Shown here: positions 45,347-57,693 of the stretch, in pieces
How the letters are laid out: each line of letters starts with the position of its first letter
How positions within the stretch are numbered: position 1 is the stretch's first letter
NCBI RefSeq assembly: GCF_033568475.1
Contig: NC_133120.1
Span: 52,005,499-52,069,498 of the forward strand
DNA length: 64,000 bases
DNA from: Henckelia pumila
Taxonomy: Eukaryota > Streptophyta > Magnoliopsida > Lamiales > Gesneriaceae
Reading direction: 5' to 3'
Notes under the pieces: model-generated
The model's database searches: none
Told to the model about the DNA's origin: nothing
The model's input: only the letters and a program-made list of their open reading frames with translations
Position numbers and translations under genes: made by a program

Positions 45347-46860
45347 CTTATGAAATACTGAAAAGAAACAGACAAATATCAGTGATTGTTTAAGCAATTT
45401 ACTAAGACATAAAATAGGCGAAATTTATTTTATGAATCTCACTCCCACTATTTTAACGATTTCACTACCCTCTAGTGAAAACGGGAAACTGTTTTCCTTA
45501 GTGAGAACATGGAGTCCAATTGACAAACTATGGTCCCGAATAATATCAGCCAACCATAATTTTCAAAAGGTAGAGCCCAATTGCTTCCAAAGCAACCTCC
45601 ACGTTTTTACCTCATGTCCAATAAGGGCCCAATAATATGACGCCGTTTATTGTGACATGTCAAGATGACCCATCAATATTAAGTTGTGATGGACGGTCGC
45701 CATGTAGATCCCCCAATAATATGAGCCGATCCCATGGGAGTTCCACCCAACTTACAATATGTGTCGATCCAATGTACAGCTTTCCGACGAACGGGCCCCC
45801 CCAATAATATGAGCCAGACCATATCCGCGGGTAGCATCTCATACATTGATCGTTGATGGAAGGTAGGAACATTTAAACAAATTTAAATTTCCTTTATTTA
45901 TCTTGATATCAATTTTAAATCATATTTAAAATGAGGGATTTTAATTATAAAAATTTGTCTCATCATTTTTTAAAATTTTGTATGCTTGCCGGATTCACAC
46001 AATTATGTCTAAAACATGCATACAACAATAATATCACATATTATATAGGATGATCGATTCCATTTCTAATCGACCCGTGGTTGCCAATCACGAGTCTTAG
46101 TCCAATCCTAGGTAATATGCAGTATGCAATGCAATCCTATTACATTTGCTTCCAATTTACATTTCTTCTGTCTTTATTGTCTGCTGGGCCCACCTCCATC
46201 TTCAAATCTTGATCTCCCACTAAATCTAATGTATTTACAATAAATAACAATGACAAGTAGGGGATACATTTTTAAGGGGTGGGAACGGGCTATAAACCAA
46301 GCCCACTTTTATTACATATGACAATTCATATTGGGCCATAAACCAGGCCCATTAATAAAACCAACAACAATAAAAACAAATGTAAATTCCTAACATACAC
46401 CTACAAAATTGGTCATGGCAATCGATCATCTTTATCCAATAACATTTAATTCAAAATTAATTTATTGGATAACATGCAATGGCAATTTAAATTTAAAAGG
46501 ATAAAATCATATTTCATACATAAAATCTTATTTTACATACAAAATCATATTTTATCTTTTTATCAAATAAAATCATATTTTATCTATAAAATCCAATTTT
46601 ATACATAAAATCATATTTTACTCAATATATCCATAAGATCATATCTTATCATCAATTGTACCAAAAAAAATTAATTTCAAAATTCAATTTAACGGATAAA
46701 ATATTTAAATTTTCCAAAAATTCAAATTTATCCAAAAATCAATTTTAAAATTTTTGGACTCGAACAATTCGATCCGACGCCTCGTGGACCAATCAAAAAC
46801 AATTTTCGATCGGACCAAAAATAGAATTTTAACATATTAAAATTTAATTTAAAAATTAAA
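45347..46860 (-). other. Copia F leader: no gene, with a three-copy motif at 45625-45815
   Basis: The reverse of GGCTCATATTATTGGGGG occurs at 45798-45815 and 45710-45727, with a degenerate third copy at 45625-45643; spacing is 88 and 84 bp. The motif and spacing match copia-1. The rest is AT-rich, including repeated AAAATCATATTTTAT runs at about 46500-46640, with no coding signal. Confidence 0.75.
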
Positions 46861-46869
46861 AAATAATTT

Positions 46870-47080
46870 TTCCCGCGGGCCGCCCGGGACATTTCCGGGC
46901 TGCCCGCGCCCTAATGGGGTCGGGTCGGGCAGCGATCCTGGGCAGCGCACGGCGCTGCCCTGGGCAGCGATCACATCGTTGCCCATCAGCGCTGCCCTGC
47001 ACAGCGCCGTGCGCCGCCCTGTGCAGCGCCGTGCGCTGCCCGGGGCAGCGACCATCGCTGCCCGGGTTTTTGCCCGAAAA
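46870..47080 (-). repeat. GC-rich GGGCAGCG/CGCTGCCC inverted-repeat cluster in the copia F leader
   Basis: About a dozen copies of GGGCAGCG or its complement are packed into 200 bp in otherwise AT-rich sequence, 110-320 nt downstream of the primer site. One pair forms a perfect hairpin: GGGCAGCGA (47043-47051), loop 47052-47054, TCGCTGCCC (47055-47063). Stem and loop lengths equal those of the copia-1 hairpin. Open frames on both strands here are by-products of the repeat. A packaging or dimerisation role is inference. Confidence 0.7.
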
Positions 47081-47173
47081 AAAAAAATTATTTTTAAATA
47101 TTTATTTTGTTTCAAAAACCGAGGCTCAAAAATTTTTGAACAATCGATTAATTTAATCGCTTGATCTGAGCAA

Positions 47174-47189
47174 CCTGTCTCTGATACCA
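47174..47189 (-). other. Primer-binding site of copia F
   Basis: Reversed, TGGTATCAGAGACAGG begins two bases after the LTR end. It is complementary to the 3' end of initiator tRNA-Met, as in copia-1. Confidence 0.94.
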
Positions 47190-47190
47190 C

Positions 47191-49041
47191 TGTTGGAGAA
47201 CGCGGCGATCAGATCAATTAGGATTGATACCCGGTGCAGCGGAAGTTTAAAAATTTTTGTATGGAACGATTCCATAATATGTATCAACCTTACGATTAAA
47301 TTGTGTGTGAAAAAATTAAATAACGATTATAAAATTTTTACCTCCAATCTCGAAACGAGATTATGGACACCAACAGATTTCTCTGCTCTTGTTGTATATC
47401 CCTGGAACTGATGGACGAACCGTTCTTCAATCAGGTCCATGAACGGATATTTAATCCCTCTGATAGATTGCACTAGAAAATCTATCAGAAGTTTCTACGA
47501 AGAGATTAACGAATTTGATCCGTTAAACCAGACTGTAATTCAAAATTCACAGACTGGATTTTACCGAGCAGAGGGGAGAGGGGGTCGGCCACTTCAGAGA
47601 GAAAAAGACTAGTTTTTTCGAAAATTGTGACCTTGTTGTGTTCTATGTAATTTCTGTACTGCAATAACTTATTTATAATGTAGGCCACTAACAGCTTAGG
47701 GCCCATTAGTCATAAGTTCAAGCCCGACAAGCAAAGCCCGCATGTTCAGAAATTAATATAAAATTCATCGTGACTCCGATTGATAAACCGATTTCACCAA
47801 TATGCACAGAAACCATTTCTGCACCTTTTAAAGTCAAGATAAATTTTTCTGAATCCGAATTCAGTGGTTTCTAAAAATGCCCATCCCTATGTCATTTTAG
47901 GAAATCTTACTCCTCTACTCTTAATTAAGAAGTCCAACTTCTTTGTTCATTAAATTTAACTCTTTAAATTTAACTATCTCAACGGGGATTAAAAATTCAT
48001 TACTCTGTGTGACCCTCAATAGTTCAGGGATACAGCTAGCCGTGGGCTCACAACTCCTTGTGACTCGGAACAACAATTTCCGACTTGCCCATCGAATCAT
48101 GGTAAGAGCGCCTAGCAACATCGTCCCATGATTCCCTAGGTATCACTGATAGTGCCTACAAGAACCAATAGATTTTGGTTAGCGTACAGTACGGTCCCTT
48201 CATCCATATATCCCGATCGAATCAACAACCATTGGTATATCGAGAGTCGTTCGAGATTCGATAACTATGCAATACATCTTGAAGATCAAATAGTGACATC
48301 GCTTGTGCTACTAAGAAACCATTTCTTAAACCACATCATGTACTCTGGCCAGAGATTCGTCACACTAATATCTCCTCAGATCGCATAGGATATCCACACT
48401 CGCAAGTATGTGGTGAATCCTTGACAACAAAGCATCGACTCCTATATGTGTTGTAACTGTACCCAATCCCGACACCTGATGACCCCAATAGAGTCGGTAA
48501 ACGAGTCAAAGCACAGTACTAGCATATAGAGTCTCAATGATGTTTCAAGTAATAAGGACTAATGGTGTACAACCAAAACCGCGGACTTTATCCACTCGAT
48601 AAGTGATAACCACTTGGAAAGTCTGGATAGAGTAGTTCGATCATTCATCATATGAATATCCATTTGCATGCTTCGAACATCTCTATGTTCCTTACCAATG
48701 AAACGTGGTACTCCGCATCGCAAATGCTAGTCTCAAACTCGAGCGATCCTTATCCTTATTATCGGACGGCTCAATCGACTAGGAACAGTTTAGAATATAC
48801 AGTGACTATAAGATGCGTTTCATGATAGACATCCCCATGTTCTACCACATCTTACATACACTATAGTATATTCCAGGTCTTTATCAAAACAACAATAGTA
48901 TATCACAATATAACAATATGAAGAAAGATAAAGTCATTGCCATTAATAAAAGTATAAATTATATTAAACAAAAGATTGTTTATACAAAGAGTCATCAAAG
49001 CCCTTAGCCACAAGTTGGCTCACCGGGCACCCACTCTTTCA
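47191..49041 (-). repeat. 5' LTR of copia F (1851 bp)
   Basis: Near-identical partner of 39568-41417, abutting the primer site on one side and the CTAAC target copy on the other. Confidence 0.96.
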
Positions 49042-49046
49042 CTAAC

Positions 49047-50963
49047 ACTGCCAAACTCGGTTCTTGACCGCTCGAGTACAACTCCAGCTCGAATCTCTGA
49101 ATCTCCTCCTGAAGTGGCAACTGAACTGTCACACAAGATACCACTGAAGTCTTCCGACTCAACACATCAGCCACTACATTAGCCTTACCCGAATGGTAGC
49201 TAATGTCACAGTCATAATCCTTAACTAATTCCAACCATCGGCGCTGTCTCATGTTCAACTCCTTCTGTGTGAAGAAGTACTTGAGACTCTTGTGGTCTAT
49301 GAAAATCTTGCACTTCTCACCATACAGATAGTGCCTCCAGATTTTCAAAGCAAAAACCACTGCTGCTAGCTCCAAGTCATGCGTCGGATAGTTCTTCTCA
49401 TGAATCTTCAACTGTCTCGACGCATAGGCAATGACTCGGTCACTCTGCATCAATAAGGCGCCCAATCCAAGCTTAGACGTGTCCGTGTAAACCACTAACT
49501 CCTCGTGTGGAACAGGCATCGCCAACACTGGCGCAGATGTGAGTGCTTCTTTAAGTCCATTAAAGCTCCTCTGACAGTCTGAACTCCATATAAACTTCGC
49601 ATTTTTCTTGGTCAAGGAAGTCAAGGGTACTGCAATAGAAGAAAAACCCTTGATGAACTTCTGGTAGTAGCCTGCTAAACCCAAGAAACTACGAATCTCT
49701 GAAGAATTCTTCGGAATTCCCCAATCCTGCACTGCCTGCACCTTCGTCTGATCAACGGCTATCCCATTTCTCGAAACTACATGGCCAAGAAACGCCACCT
49801 GCTCTAGCCAAAACTCGCACTTACTGAATTTCGCAAACAGTCGATGCTCCCTCAAAGTCTGCAATGCTGTCTGTGCTCCTTGATGCTCCTCGAGTAGATC
49901 AAGATATCATCAATAAAGACTATGATAAACTAATCTAAGTACGGCTGAAATATGCGGTTCATGAGATCCATGAAGACCGCTGGAGCATTGGTCAATCCAA
50001 ACGGCATTACTAAGAACTCGTAATGCCCATAGCGTGTCCGGAAAGCAGTCTTGGACACATCTGAATCTCTGATCCTCAACTGATGATAGCCAGATCGCAG
50101 ATCGATCTTAGAGAAAACCGAAGCTCCCTGCAACTGATCGAACAAATCCTCAATCCTCGGTAGTGGATACTTGTTCTTCACAGTGACCCTGTTGAGCTCT
50201 CGGTAATCGATAAAAAGTCTCATGCTACCATCCTTTTTCTTCACAAACAACACTGGAGCTCCCCAAGGAGAAAATCTAGGACGAATAAAGCCCTTCTCCA
50301 ACAACTCTTGAATCTGCTCCTTCAACTCTTTCTTCTCAGTAGGAGCAAGTCGATACGGTGCCTTAGAGATAGGCACAGTACCTGGTATCAGATCAATACT
50401 GAACTCCACCTCTCTAGCTGGTGGGACTCCCGAAACGTTCTCCAGAAAGACATCTGAAAAGTCACAAACCACCTCTATATCTAACAATGATCTGCTAGGT
50501 GGTTCTGATGAAGTGACTACACTGGCGAGAAACCCCTGGCAACCACGTCTCAATAACTTCCTCGCACGTGTATAAGAGATAACAGGCGAGATCTCACTGC
50601 TCGGATATGCATAGAAAACAAACTGGTCGCCTACCACTGGTTTCACTGCCACTGTCCTCTGTCGAAAATCAATCACTGCTCCGTTGACTGACAACCAATC
50701 CATACCCAAAATCAGATCGAATCCAGTCAATGGTAAAACCACAAAATCTGCTCTGATAGTTTGTCCCTGTAACTCCATCTCTAAATCTCTACAGACGCTA
50801 GTGGTAGTAAGAATCTGACCAGACGGCATAGTGACATCGTAACCTGTAACAGCAACCTCAGGATTGATGCCTACCCGCCTGATAAACTCTAGGGAGATGA
50901 ACGAATGCGTGGCTCCTGAATCTAGCAACGCAAAAATGGAATTTCCTCCCACTAGAATTCTCC
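49047..50963 (-). pseudogene. Gypsy E protease, RT and RNase H, broken
   Basis: Read right to left: protease [17 protein letters not shown] with the [15 protein letters not shown] region; RT with [45 protein letters not shown] and [17 protein letters not shown] stop at 49927-49929 follows [11 protein letters not shown], and a frameshift lies near 49875. The catalytic IDDIL box therefore lies in the broken stretch. The frame resumes at 49864 with [30 protein letters not shown] and RNase H ([33 protein letters not shown]). The RT substrate box contains LFIDYREL where CIDYREL is usual. Translation would have to begin after splicing or another recoding event, because gag ends in a stop. Confidence 0.92.
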
Positions 50964-51156
50964 CTGCACGCAGAAAATCCCAACAATCGCATACTAAACT
51001 TACTTTTCTCCCAATACAAGTTACAAAATATTTCTCTTAATTAAACACGAATAAAATGAACATCCTACTCTAACCAAACAAACAGATAATTCATGCAATT
51101 TAAAATCATGAAGTAAATTCCCAAAAATTTCTTAAAAGAAGAAGTTTAGGAAATAC
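50964..51156 (-). other. Intron-like interval between gag and pol of gypsy E (193 bp)
   Basis: Reversed, the interval begins GTATTT and ends TTCTGCGTGCAG, obeying GT-AG. It is AT-rich, with an immediate in-frame stop. The bases on both sides would join in phase between the Gag tail and the residues leading to protease. Gypsy G has a GTATTACT at the equivalent gag position. Gypsy B has gag and protease fused without such a gap. Splicing is inference. Confidence 0.55.
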
Positions 51157-52173
51157 CGGTGATTAAGGAGGTATCTGGGTCTGCCTCCTCAGCCTGCATG
51201 ACGAACACCCGCCCAGTGGTGTTCTTCCTCTTCGGGCAGTTATATGAAACATGCCCTGGCTCCTTGAAAACATAGCATACATTGGACCCCACTAGACACT
51301 TCCCGGTGTGCGGCTTCTGACACTGCGGGCAGATCGGAACTCCTCCAGTATTAGGGGCCCCACCCCTCTGCTGCTGCTGTGGCTGACGCCCCTGAGGCCT
51401 CTGCTGCTGTCCCTGCTGATTTGGGCCCTTAGAAGGCCCAGTATACGGCTTCTTCGCAGGAGGCTGCGAAGTCGCCCTCTGATACCCTGGCTGAAACTGC
51501 CTCTTACTCTGCTGCTCTCGCTGCATCTCTCGCCTCCCTTCCTCAGAACGTAATGCTCTGCTAGCTGCCGCCTCATAAGTAGTGACATCCAACATGCGAA
51601 CGTCATGCTTGATGTCAGCCCGCAAACCATCCACAAATTGCCTCAACTTATCCGGCGCACTGTCAGCAATAAGAGGAACGAAACGACACCCTCTCTCGAA
51701 TTGGGTGATGTAATCCACCACAGACTTGTCTCCCTGGCGGAGACTCATAAACTCCCGGATCATGCGACTGCAGTGAAATACTTGGCATAGAACATGCGTC
51801 TGAACTCTATCCAAGTCAATGTAGGTAGATTCACACCTCGAACCGCACCTTCCCACCAAGAGTCTGGATCACCTCTCATCATATACACTGCACACTTCAC
51901 CCTGTCAGCATCAGTGATCCCCATGTAGTCAAATATGGACTCCAGTGATCGAATCCACCCCTCAGAAATGAGTGGATCAGTGGTGCCGACAAACTCCTTA
52001 GGTCCCTTCTTCTGAAACCGCTCGGCAACATCCTCATCATGTGTGAGCCTAGGATGTGCCGCTTGCTGATCCAACAGAGCAGTAATCCCAGCCATCATGT
52101 TAGCATTGGCCTGCTCCAATGCTGAGAGAGGGTTCTGCAGAGCTTGAGGTGGAGGTCCCCCTCGCCTATTCAT
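51157..52173 (-). pseudogene. Gypsy E gag, one frameshift
   Basis: ATG at 52173 opens MNRRGGPPPQ, then the capsid-like region [40 protein letters not shown] and FRRMFYAKYFTA. A small deletion near 51770 shifts the frame; the second part reads MIREFMSLRQGDKSV, FERGCRFVPLIADS, a Gln/Pro-rich linker, and two Cys clusters. The first, CPQCQKPHTGKC, looks complete. The second, CYVFKEPGHVSYNC (51236-51277), has phenylalanine for one zinc-binding cysteine, as in gypsy G. The end DPDTSLITG precedes the intron-like interval, and an unspliced message stops three codons later. Confidence 0.9.
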
Positions 52174-52372
52174 CTATCTCGGAGGAATTCTGCACCACCA
52201 CATATTTTCTTTACGTAAATCGCAATGCATAACTAAGGGTTTCAAAAGTCTTACTGAACATGAAATACTTAAACTTAATACATAAGCTCCTTCTAAATCT
52301 TATTAAAGCATTTAAAACTTACAGACCGATAGTGAGATTTCTGAGCTTCACGTGACAGTAGACACCCTCCAA

Positions 52373-52391
52373 GGACCGCGCTCTAATACCA
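52373..52391 (-). other. Primer-binding site of gypsy E
   Basis: Reversed, TGGTATTAGAGCGCGGTCC starts two bases after the LTR end. It is the tRNA-iMet type pattern with one substitution (T for C at the seventh base). Confidence 0.85.
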
Positions 52392-52393
52392 AA

Positions 52394-55023
52394 TGAAACG
52401 CCTACTACTAATAAAAGCGGAATTTTTTTTTAAAAAAAAAATAATACTACTATACATACATGCCCATACATATATGTATATAAAAATAACATACTTTTTC
52501 TTAAATAACCTGAAAATTATTAATTAAATAAATCCTTAAAAATGTTTCATGCATCAATTTAAAATAATAAACAATGCTGCTGAAAAATCTCATATGCGGA
52601 AACAATAATAAAATAAAACATGTTTCAAAATTCAACATAATAAACTAAATAGCTGCGACGGTCACGGGGTCCACTGCTCCGTGAGCTCATAAGTCCTCAC
52701 CACCGGTAGGAGCTACATAAACGTCATCATGCTCACCTGCACCATATAAGCGTAGTGAGCCTAGGGGCTCAACATGTCTAATCCTTTATAACAAGGTTAA
52801 AAATAATGCATCACATAATTACTAATACATATACATGTACATGAGCATGCATGGAAATATTTTCATCACATAATAAAACTGCCGAATCATAAACTGAATC
52901 ATAACCATAATCATAAACATATTATTTCTTCATCATATATAACATAATTGAGCAATGCTTTTGAAACCTGAAGATGGTCCTATCCATAAGTGTGACGCTC
53001 ATGTGTCGACTGATCAGTCTCCTGAACCAACGCACGATGGCGGTGATAAATCACCTCCTATGGTAGTAAACTACCGAATCATATGGTGGATAACCACCCC
53101 TATGATAGTAAAACTACCGAATCATATGGTGGAAAACCACCCCTATGTCACACATACTTCAATTTCCATCAAAATATTTTATTGCTCATCATTTACATAA
53201 TTATATACGTAAGAAATTTCATGAATGCATGCACTGAAAATATGTCCGTAATATATATTTAATTAATTTTTCATAATATACTTAAAATAGACTTCATGCA
53301 TAAGAATAATTAAATATATATTCCGGACTTATTTATTTTTCATGAGTTGGTCCGGACTGCTGGTCACTCATCTAGGCCCATTAAACTTAAATAAAACCCA
53401 ATAATCATATCTTAGCCCAAATAACTTGATTAACTTAACTGGGCCTAAATAAAAATATTTAAGCTCATTAATTTAATTAAACCCAATAAAATTCTAGACT
53501 GGCCCAAAAATCCACTGACTGGCCCAAAAATTCTCATGGGCTCCCAAGCCCATAAAATCATTGGGCTAACTTAAATAAATTATTTAAGGCCCAAATAAAA
53601 TTATTTGGAGGCCCAAATAATTTTCTAACTAATTTTTAAAGCCCAAAATACACTTAAAACTATTAAATACTTAACAATTAAAATACCCGAGCCCGGCCCA
53701 CCTAACCTGGACTCGGACCACCTGACCCGACCCTAGACACTACAGACCCAACCCTGACCCCAAGACCCGGCCCAAACCCAGCCCAGCCCAAAAACCCGAT
53801 CCCCCATTTCCCAGCCTTCCTCGGCCGCGAGCAGCAGGCCTTCTTGGCCTGCTGCCGGCCACCTCCGGCCGCCCCTGGCCGGAGCGCTGCCGCCCAGATG
53901 TAGCCCACGTCTGGGCGGTCCTAGCCTAGTCCCTGAACCCAAGCCATGCAGCCCAGTCCCTAGCCAAACCGAGCCCTTCCCGTGAACCCTAAACCTGCTC
54001 CCCTACTGTCAACCTCACGCACAACGCACGGCATAGCCCTTTCCAGCCTACACCCTGGCCAAGGCTCGACCCTCATGACCCTGACACACCCCTTGACCAT
54101 CATCCACCAGCACTGGACCAATCCATGGAGGCAAAAACCGTGGATGTGCATCAAATTTGGATAGAAAAGAGAGATACGCACGGTGTATCATCAACATCAT
54201 GTAACAACTCACAAGTAATCCATTTCAAACATAAAGAAATCTGTAGAAAAAACTTTTAATAGCTTATATGGTGTTAAAAGGAAGGAACTACACATGCCTT
54301 TCACCGAGTTTTCGATCGAAAATATGATGCTTGATGCGTATACGATGTCCGGGACGAACGGATCTTTAAACTAAGCCAAAAACTTCAAGGTTTCGGGTAT
54401 GGAGGCTGCTATAATCTGCTGGAAACGTGAGAATGGGGGTGGGAAGAGGTGGTGTCGGCTGAAGGAGATTGTGGTGGGGTTTGGGGTAGGTTTAGGTTTA
54501 CATTTTTGGGTAGATAATATATTAAAAATTCCATTAAATCAATATATAGATATTATACCTTAAAGATAAAAATTTTAAGCTCCTAAAATATTAACAATCT
54601 GATAACAAATCAAAAATCCCGAAATAATAATATAGAGGATTTTTAAAAATTAATAAAAGTCCATAAAATGACTTATTTTGGCCAAAAATCAATTATTAAA
54701 TAAATATATAACTAAATACTAAAATTTTCTTGACAAAATATCTTAAAATATTATTTTAAGGCTCATAAAACTCATAAAATATTTTTGGCTAAATATTTTG
54801 GCATCTCGTCCGTCCACGGTCCCGTCTACGCGATCGACTCAAAAATATTCTCAAAAATCTAAAAATACAATAACTGCGGGTTAAATGATTTCATAAATTT
54901 AAATCATGCATATAATCCACATAATAACACATAAATATCATTTAACCCAAATATAAATTTTAAATAATTATGTTTCCTAATTATGCATGCAAATTTACGT
55001 ATTAAAAATTTTCGGGTGTTACA
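52394..55023 (-). repeat. 5' LTR of gypsy E (2630 bp)
   Basis: Partner of 35469-38096, ending TGTTACA before the ATACT target copy (55024-55028). The same 47-bp repeat units (about 53056-53148) and GC-rich block (about 53690-54120) are present. Confidence 0.95.
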
Positions 55024-55520
55024 ATACTACAGGGCCATAGCATATCATATTTTCTCCGCTTCAAAGTCAATTCATAACCGTGCCGTTTCGAAGGTTCAAA
55101 TCATAATAAACGAATGAAAGACTTGTTGGACATATACAAAACAAAGGACTCGACACATGATGGACAATGGATTTCGAAACTGAATAACTATTGTGCAAAG
55201 CACGAATAATCCAAATAGAACGAAGCTATTCATAGAAAACATGAACGAAATAGTATACGACCAGATTTTAACACAATACATAATGTTTTAAAAACGTATA
55301 TAAGCCCACTTACTTTGATTCACAAGAAAATAAGGGGATTCAATTGACTGTTCTTTGGCCGAAACCTTGTTTGAAATCGGGTAGCAATTCCTTACTTAAT
55401 TCTTGGGCAGACCTTGGCTCTAGCCTAGACGGAATTCCTATCACCACAACCCTTATTTGCTCGAATTTCTAGAGGAGTAAGTCTTGTGTTTGGTGTGCTC
55501 ATGTCTTCACCTTGGTATGG

Positions 55521-55528
55521 TATTTATA
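55521..55528 (-). promoter_or_regulatory. TATA box candidate of solo LTR D
   Basis: TATAAATA on the minus strand, about 350 bp from the element start in that orientation. It supports minus-strand orientation of D. Confidence 0.5.
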
Positions 55529-55886
55529 GGGGGAAAGAGGGTAGATGGAAGGTTCCCACTTAATCGGCTTTGATGGTCACATTCTATGGTCCTTATTAAG
55601 GGTGATTAACCTTGATTTATGGTCTTTTAATAGCCTCATAATGGCTGAATAATCACCCATAAATTGGTTAATTATGATGGTCAAATGGGGTTACAAGATT
55701 ATAAATTCTAGTAATTGCAAATTAATTATGAAATTAAAATCCATTAACATAAAATAAAACTACGAAAGAATATATGAATATATATATATATATTTATGGA
55801 AATATATGTTTTAAAATCGATTTCATATGTATACATATATATAAGTATTCTAGTATGTTATAAATTTTCACGGGTATCACAATCTG

Positions 55887-57565
55887 TTCACTCAGGCTGA
55901 GTTGAACATGAGACAGCATTGCTTGATGGATCAGTTGAAAGACCATGATTGTGAAATCAAGTAACATCCAGGCTCTTCGAATCTGATTGCTGATGCGCTT
56001 AATCGCAAAGTGCATTTGAGTTCCTTGCGTACCAGTGCAGTTTTGCGGGTGGTACATGAGTGTTGTTCCTTGGGTTTCACTTTTTGTCTTGAGAAGAAGC
56101 AGTAGGGAGTTTGCGTTTCATCGGTGCTTTCCGATCCAGTTTTGTATACTCGGATCAGAGAGGCGCAGAGTGCCGATCCGAAGACTCAGAAGTTAGCCCG
56201 ATTGGCTCAGGGTGAGAATACTTATGGTTTTCATCTCCAGACGAATGGTTCATTGTGTTTTTTCGGCCGTGTGGAAGTTCCTGATGATGTCGCGCTGAGA
56301 GATGAGATCATGTTGCATGCTCATCGTAGTAGATTCTTTGTTCATCCAGGAAAAATGAAAATGTATAAGGATCTACGAAAGAGATTCTGGTGGAAAGGGA
56401 TGAAGAGCAGCGTGTACCAGTTCGTGTCTCGATGCCTTGTGTGTCAGCAGGTCAAGGCAGAATTCCAACGACCCAGAGGTTTGCTCCAGAGTTTAGAGAT
56501 CCCTGAGTGGAAGTAGGAACATGTGACTATGGATTTTTTCACCCACTTGCCATTGTCTTCCAAGAACTGTGATACGATCTGGGTTGTAGTTGATGGATTG
56601 TCGAAATCCGTGCATTTTCTTCCGTATAACCGGGACTTTGCTTTTGATCAGATGGCACGTCTGTATGTGCAGGAGATTGTTCGCTTGCATGGAATTCCAC
56701 TAAGCATTGTTAGTGAAAGAGACCCGAGATTTACCTCTAGGTTTTGGGGAAGTTTCCAGCGTGCTCTTGGTACTACTTTGAGCTTGAGTACCGCATATCA
56801 TCCGGAGCCCAATTGATATACAGAGAGGACGATTCGCACTCTTGAGGATATGCTTCGGGCTACTGTGATGGATTTTGGTCTAGCTTGGCAAGACCATCTG
56901 GCGTTGGTTGAGTTTTCATATAACAAAAGATACCATCGCAGTATTGGCATGGCACCTTTTGAAGCCTTGTATGAACGTCGTTGCCATACTCCTTTGTTTT
57001 GGGACGAGGTTGGCGAGCGTCAGGTCAAAGGTCCGGAATTAGTCCAGCAGATGACCGATGTGGTAGAATTGATCCGACGGAGGATTAAAGTTGCTCAGGA
57101 TCTATAGGATAATTACGCTAATGCACATCATAGACCCTTGCAGTTCCAGTCGAGAGAGCATGTTTTCTGAGGTTTTCACCTTTCCGGAGAGTGATGAGGT
57201 TTGGGATAAAGGGCAAGTTGTCACCAAGATTCATTGGGCCATTCGAGATTCTTGAGAAAGTTGGGGATGTGGCCTATCGTTTAGCCTTTCCATCTTATTT
57301 GGGCATCCATAATGTATTCCATGTATCTTTACTGAGACAGTATATTGCGGATGAGTTGCATGTGTTGCATCCAACAGAGGTCCAGTTAGAGCAAGATCTG
57401 TCGTACGGGGAATGACCTCTCAGGATCCTTGACAAAAAGGAGAAGGTACTTCTTAATAAGCACATACTGTTAGTTATGGTTCAGTGGCAGCGCAGAGGTA
57501 CTGAAGAAGAAACTTGGGAGCTAGAGATCCGGATGCGTACAGAGCATCCAGAGTTGTTTTGAGTT
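55887..57565 (+). pseudogene. Gypsy B RNase H end, integrase and chromodomain-like region, broken
   Basis: Directly after the second ATCTG, the RNase H end resumes (FTQAELNMRQ, ADALNRK) with an in-frame stop near 55963. Integrase zinc region: LHAHRSRFFVHPGKMKMYKDL and CLVCQQVKAEF. Core: WVVVDGLSKSVHFLP, then SERDPRFTSRFW, where glutamate replaces the catalytic aspartate, then a stop near 56814 where the DGQSER motif normally starts. C-terminal domain KGKLSPRFIGPFEILEKVGD and IHNVFHVSLLRQ (57191-57415). A chromodomain-like ETWELEIRM end follows in another frame near 57510. Stops near 56515, 56814, 57105 and 57167 and at least three frameshifts disable it. Confidence 0.9.
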
Positions 57566-57693
57566 GTACGTGGTTTGTTTGAGTCCGTGATTGTACCTTG
57601 TATTGTTCAGCTGTATAAAAGAACTATGTTGTCGTATTGTTGTTAATTTCTCAGGCTTAATTTTGAGGATGAAATTTATTAAATGGGGAAAAA

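Larger units (their letters stand above)
39568..49041 (-). mobile_element. Copia F: complete, apparently intact Ty1/copia element
   Basis: The element spans 9474 bp with LTRs of 1850 and 1851 bp, target site CTAAC on both sides, primer site, a long leader, a single uninterrupted gag-pol and a purine tract. By eye the LTRs differ at about nineteen positions, near 1%. It is related to copia-1 along the whole polyprotein and in parts of the LTR, but the nucleotide leaders and LTRs differ enough to be separate families. A solo LTR of this family lies at 10544-12403. It is the most complete mobile unit of the window and is the one most likely to be autonomous. Confidence 0.96.
35469..55023 (-). 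mobile_element. Gypsy E: complete chromovirus-type Ty3/gypsy element carrying nested copia F
   Basis: The two LTRs (2628 and 2630 bp) start TGAAACGCC and end GGGTGTTACA on the plus strand. The target site is ATACT (35464-35468 and 55024-55028). Coding runs on the minus strand: primer site, gag, an intron-like gap, protease-RT-RNase H, copia F (39568-49041), integrase, chromodomain-like end, purine tract, 3' LTR. Without copia F it is about 10.1 kb. LTR differences by eye seem somewhat more numerous than in copia F, consistent with E being older than its passenger. Several frame breaks make it non-autonomous now. Del/Tekay clade is the likely assignment. Confidence 0.93.
34717..55881 (-). mobile_element. 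Element D: solo LTR of an unidentified gypsy-like family, split by gypsy E
   Basis: D consists of 34717-35468 plus 55029-55881, about 1605 bp. Its ends are TGTCACGCCCC and GGGTATCACA, flanked by ATCTG (34712-34716 and 55882-55886). It holds no primer site, purine tract or coding sequence of its own, so it is a solo LTR. The reversed ends (TGTGATACCCG...GGGGCGTGACA) and a minus-strand TATAAATA (55521-55528) suggest it reads on the minus strand. Near its plus-strand start is a short GC palindrome (34726-34741). Gypsy E lies inside one of its tandem repeat units. Confidence 0.85.

Noticed and set aside
46849..47190. Cys/Arg-rich open frames on both strands in the GC-rich block
   Set aside because: They translate the GGGCAGCG repeat in the copia F leader and have no domain.
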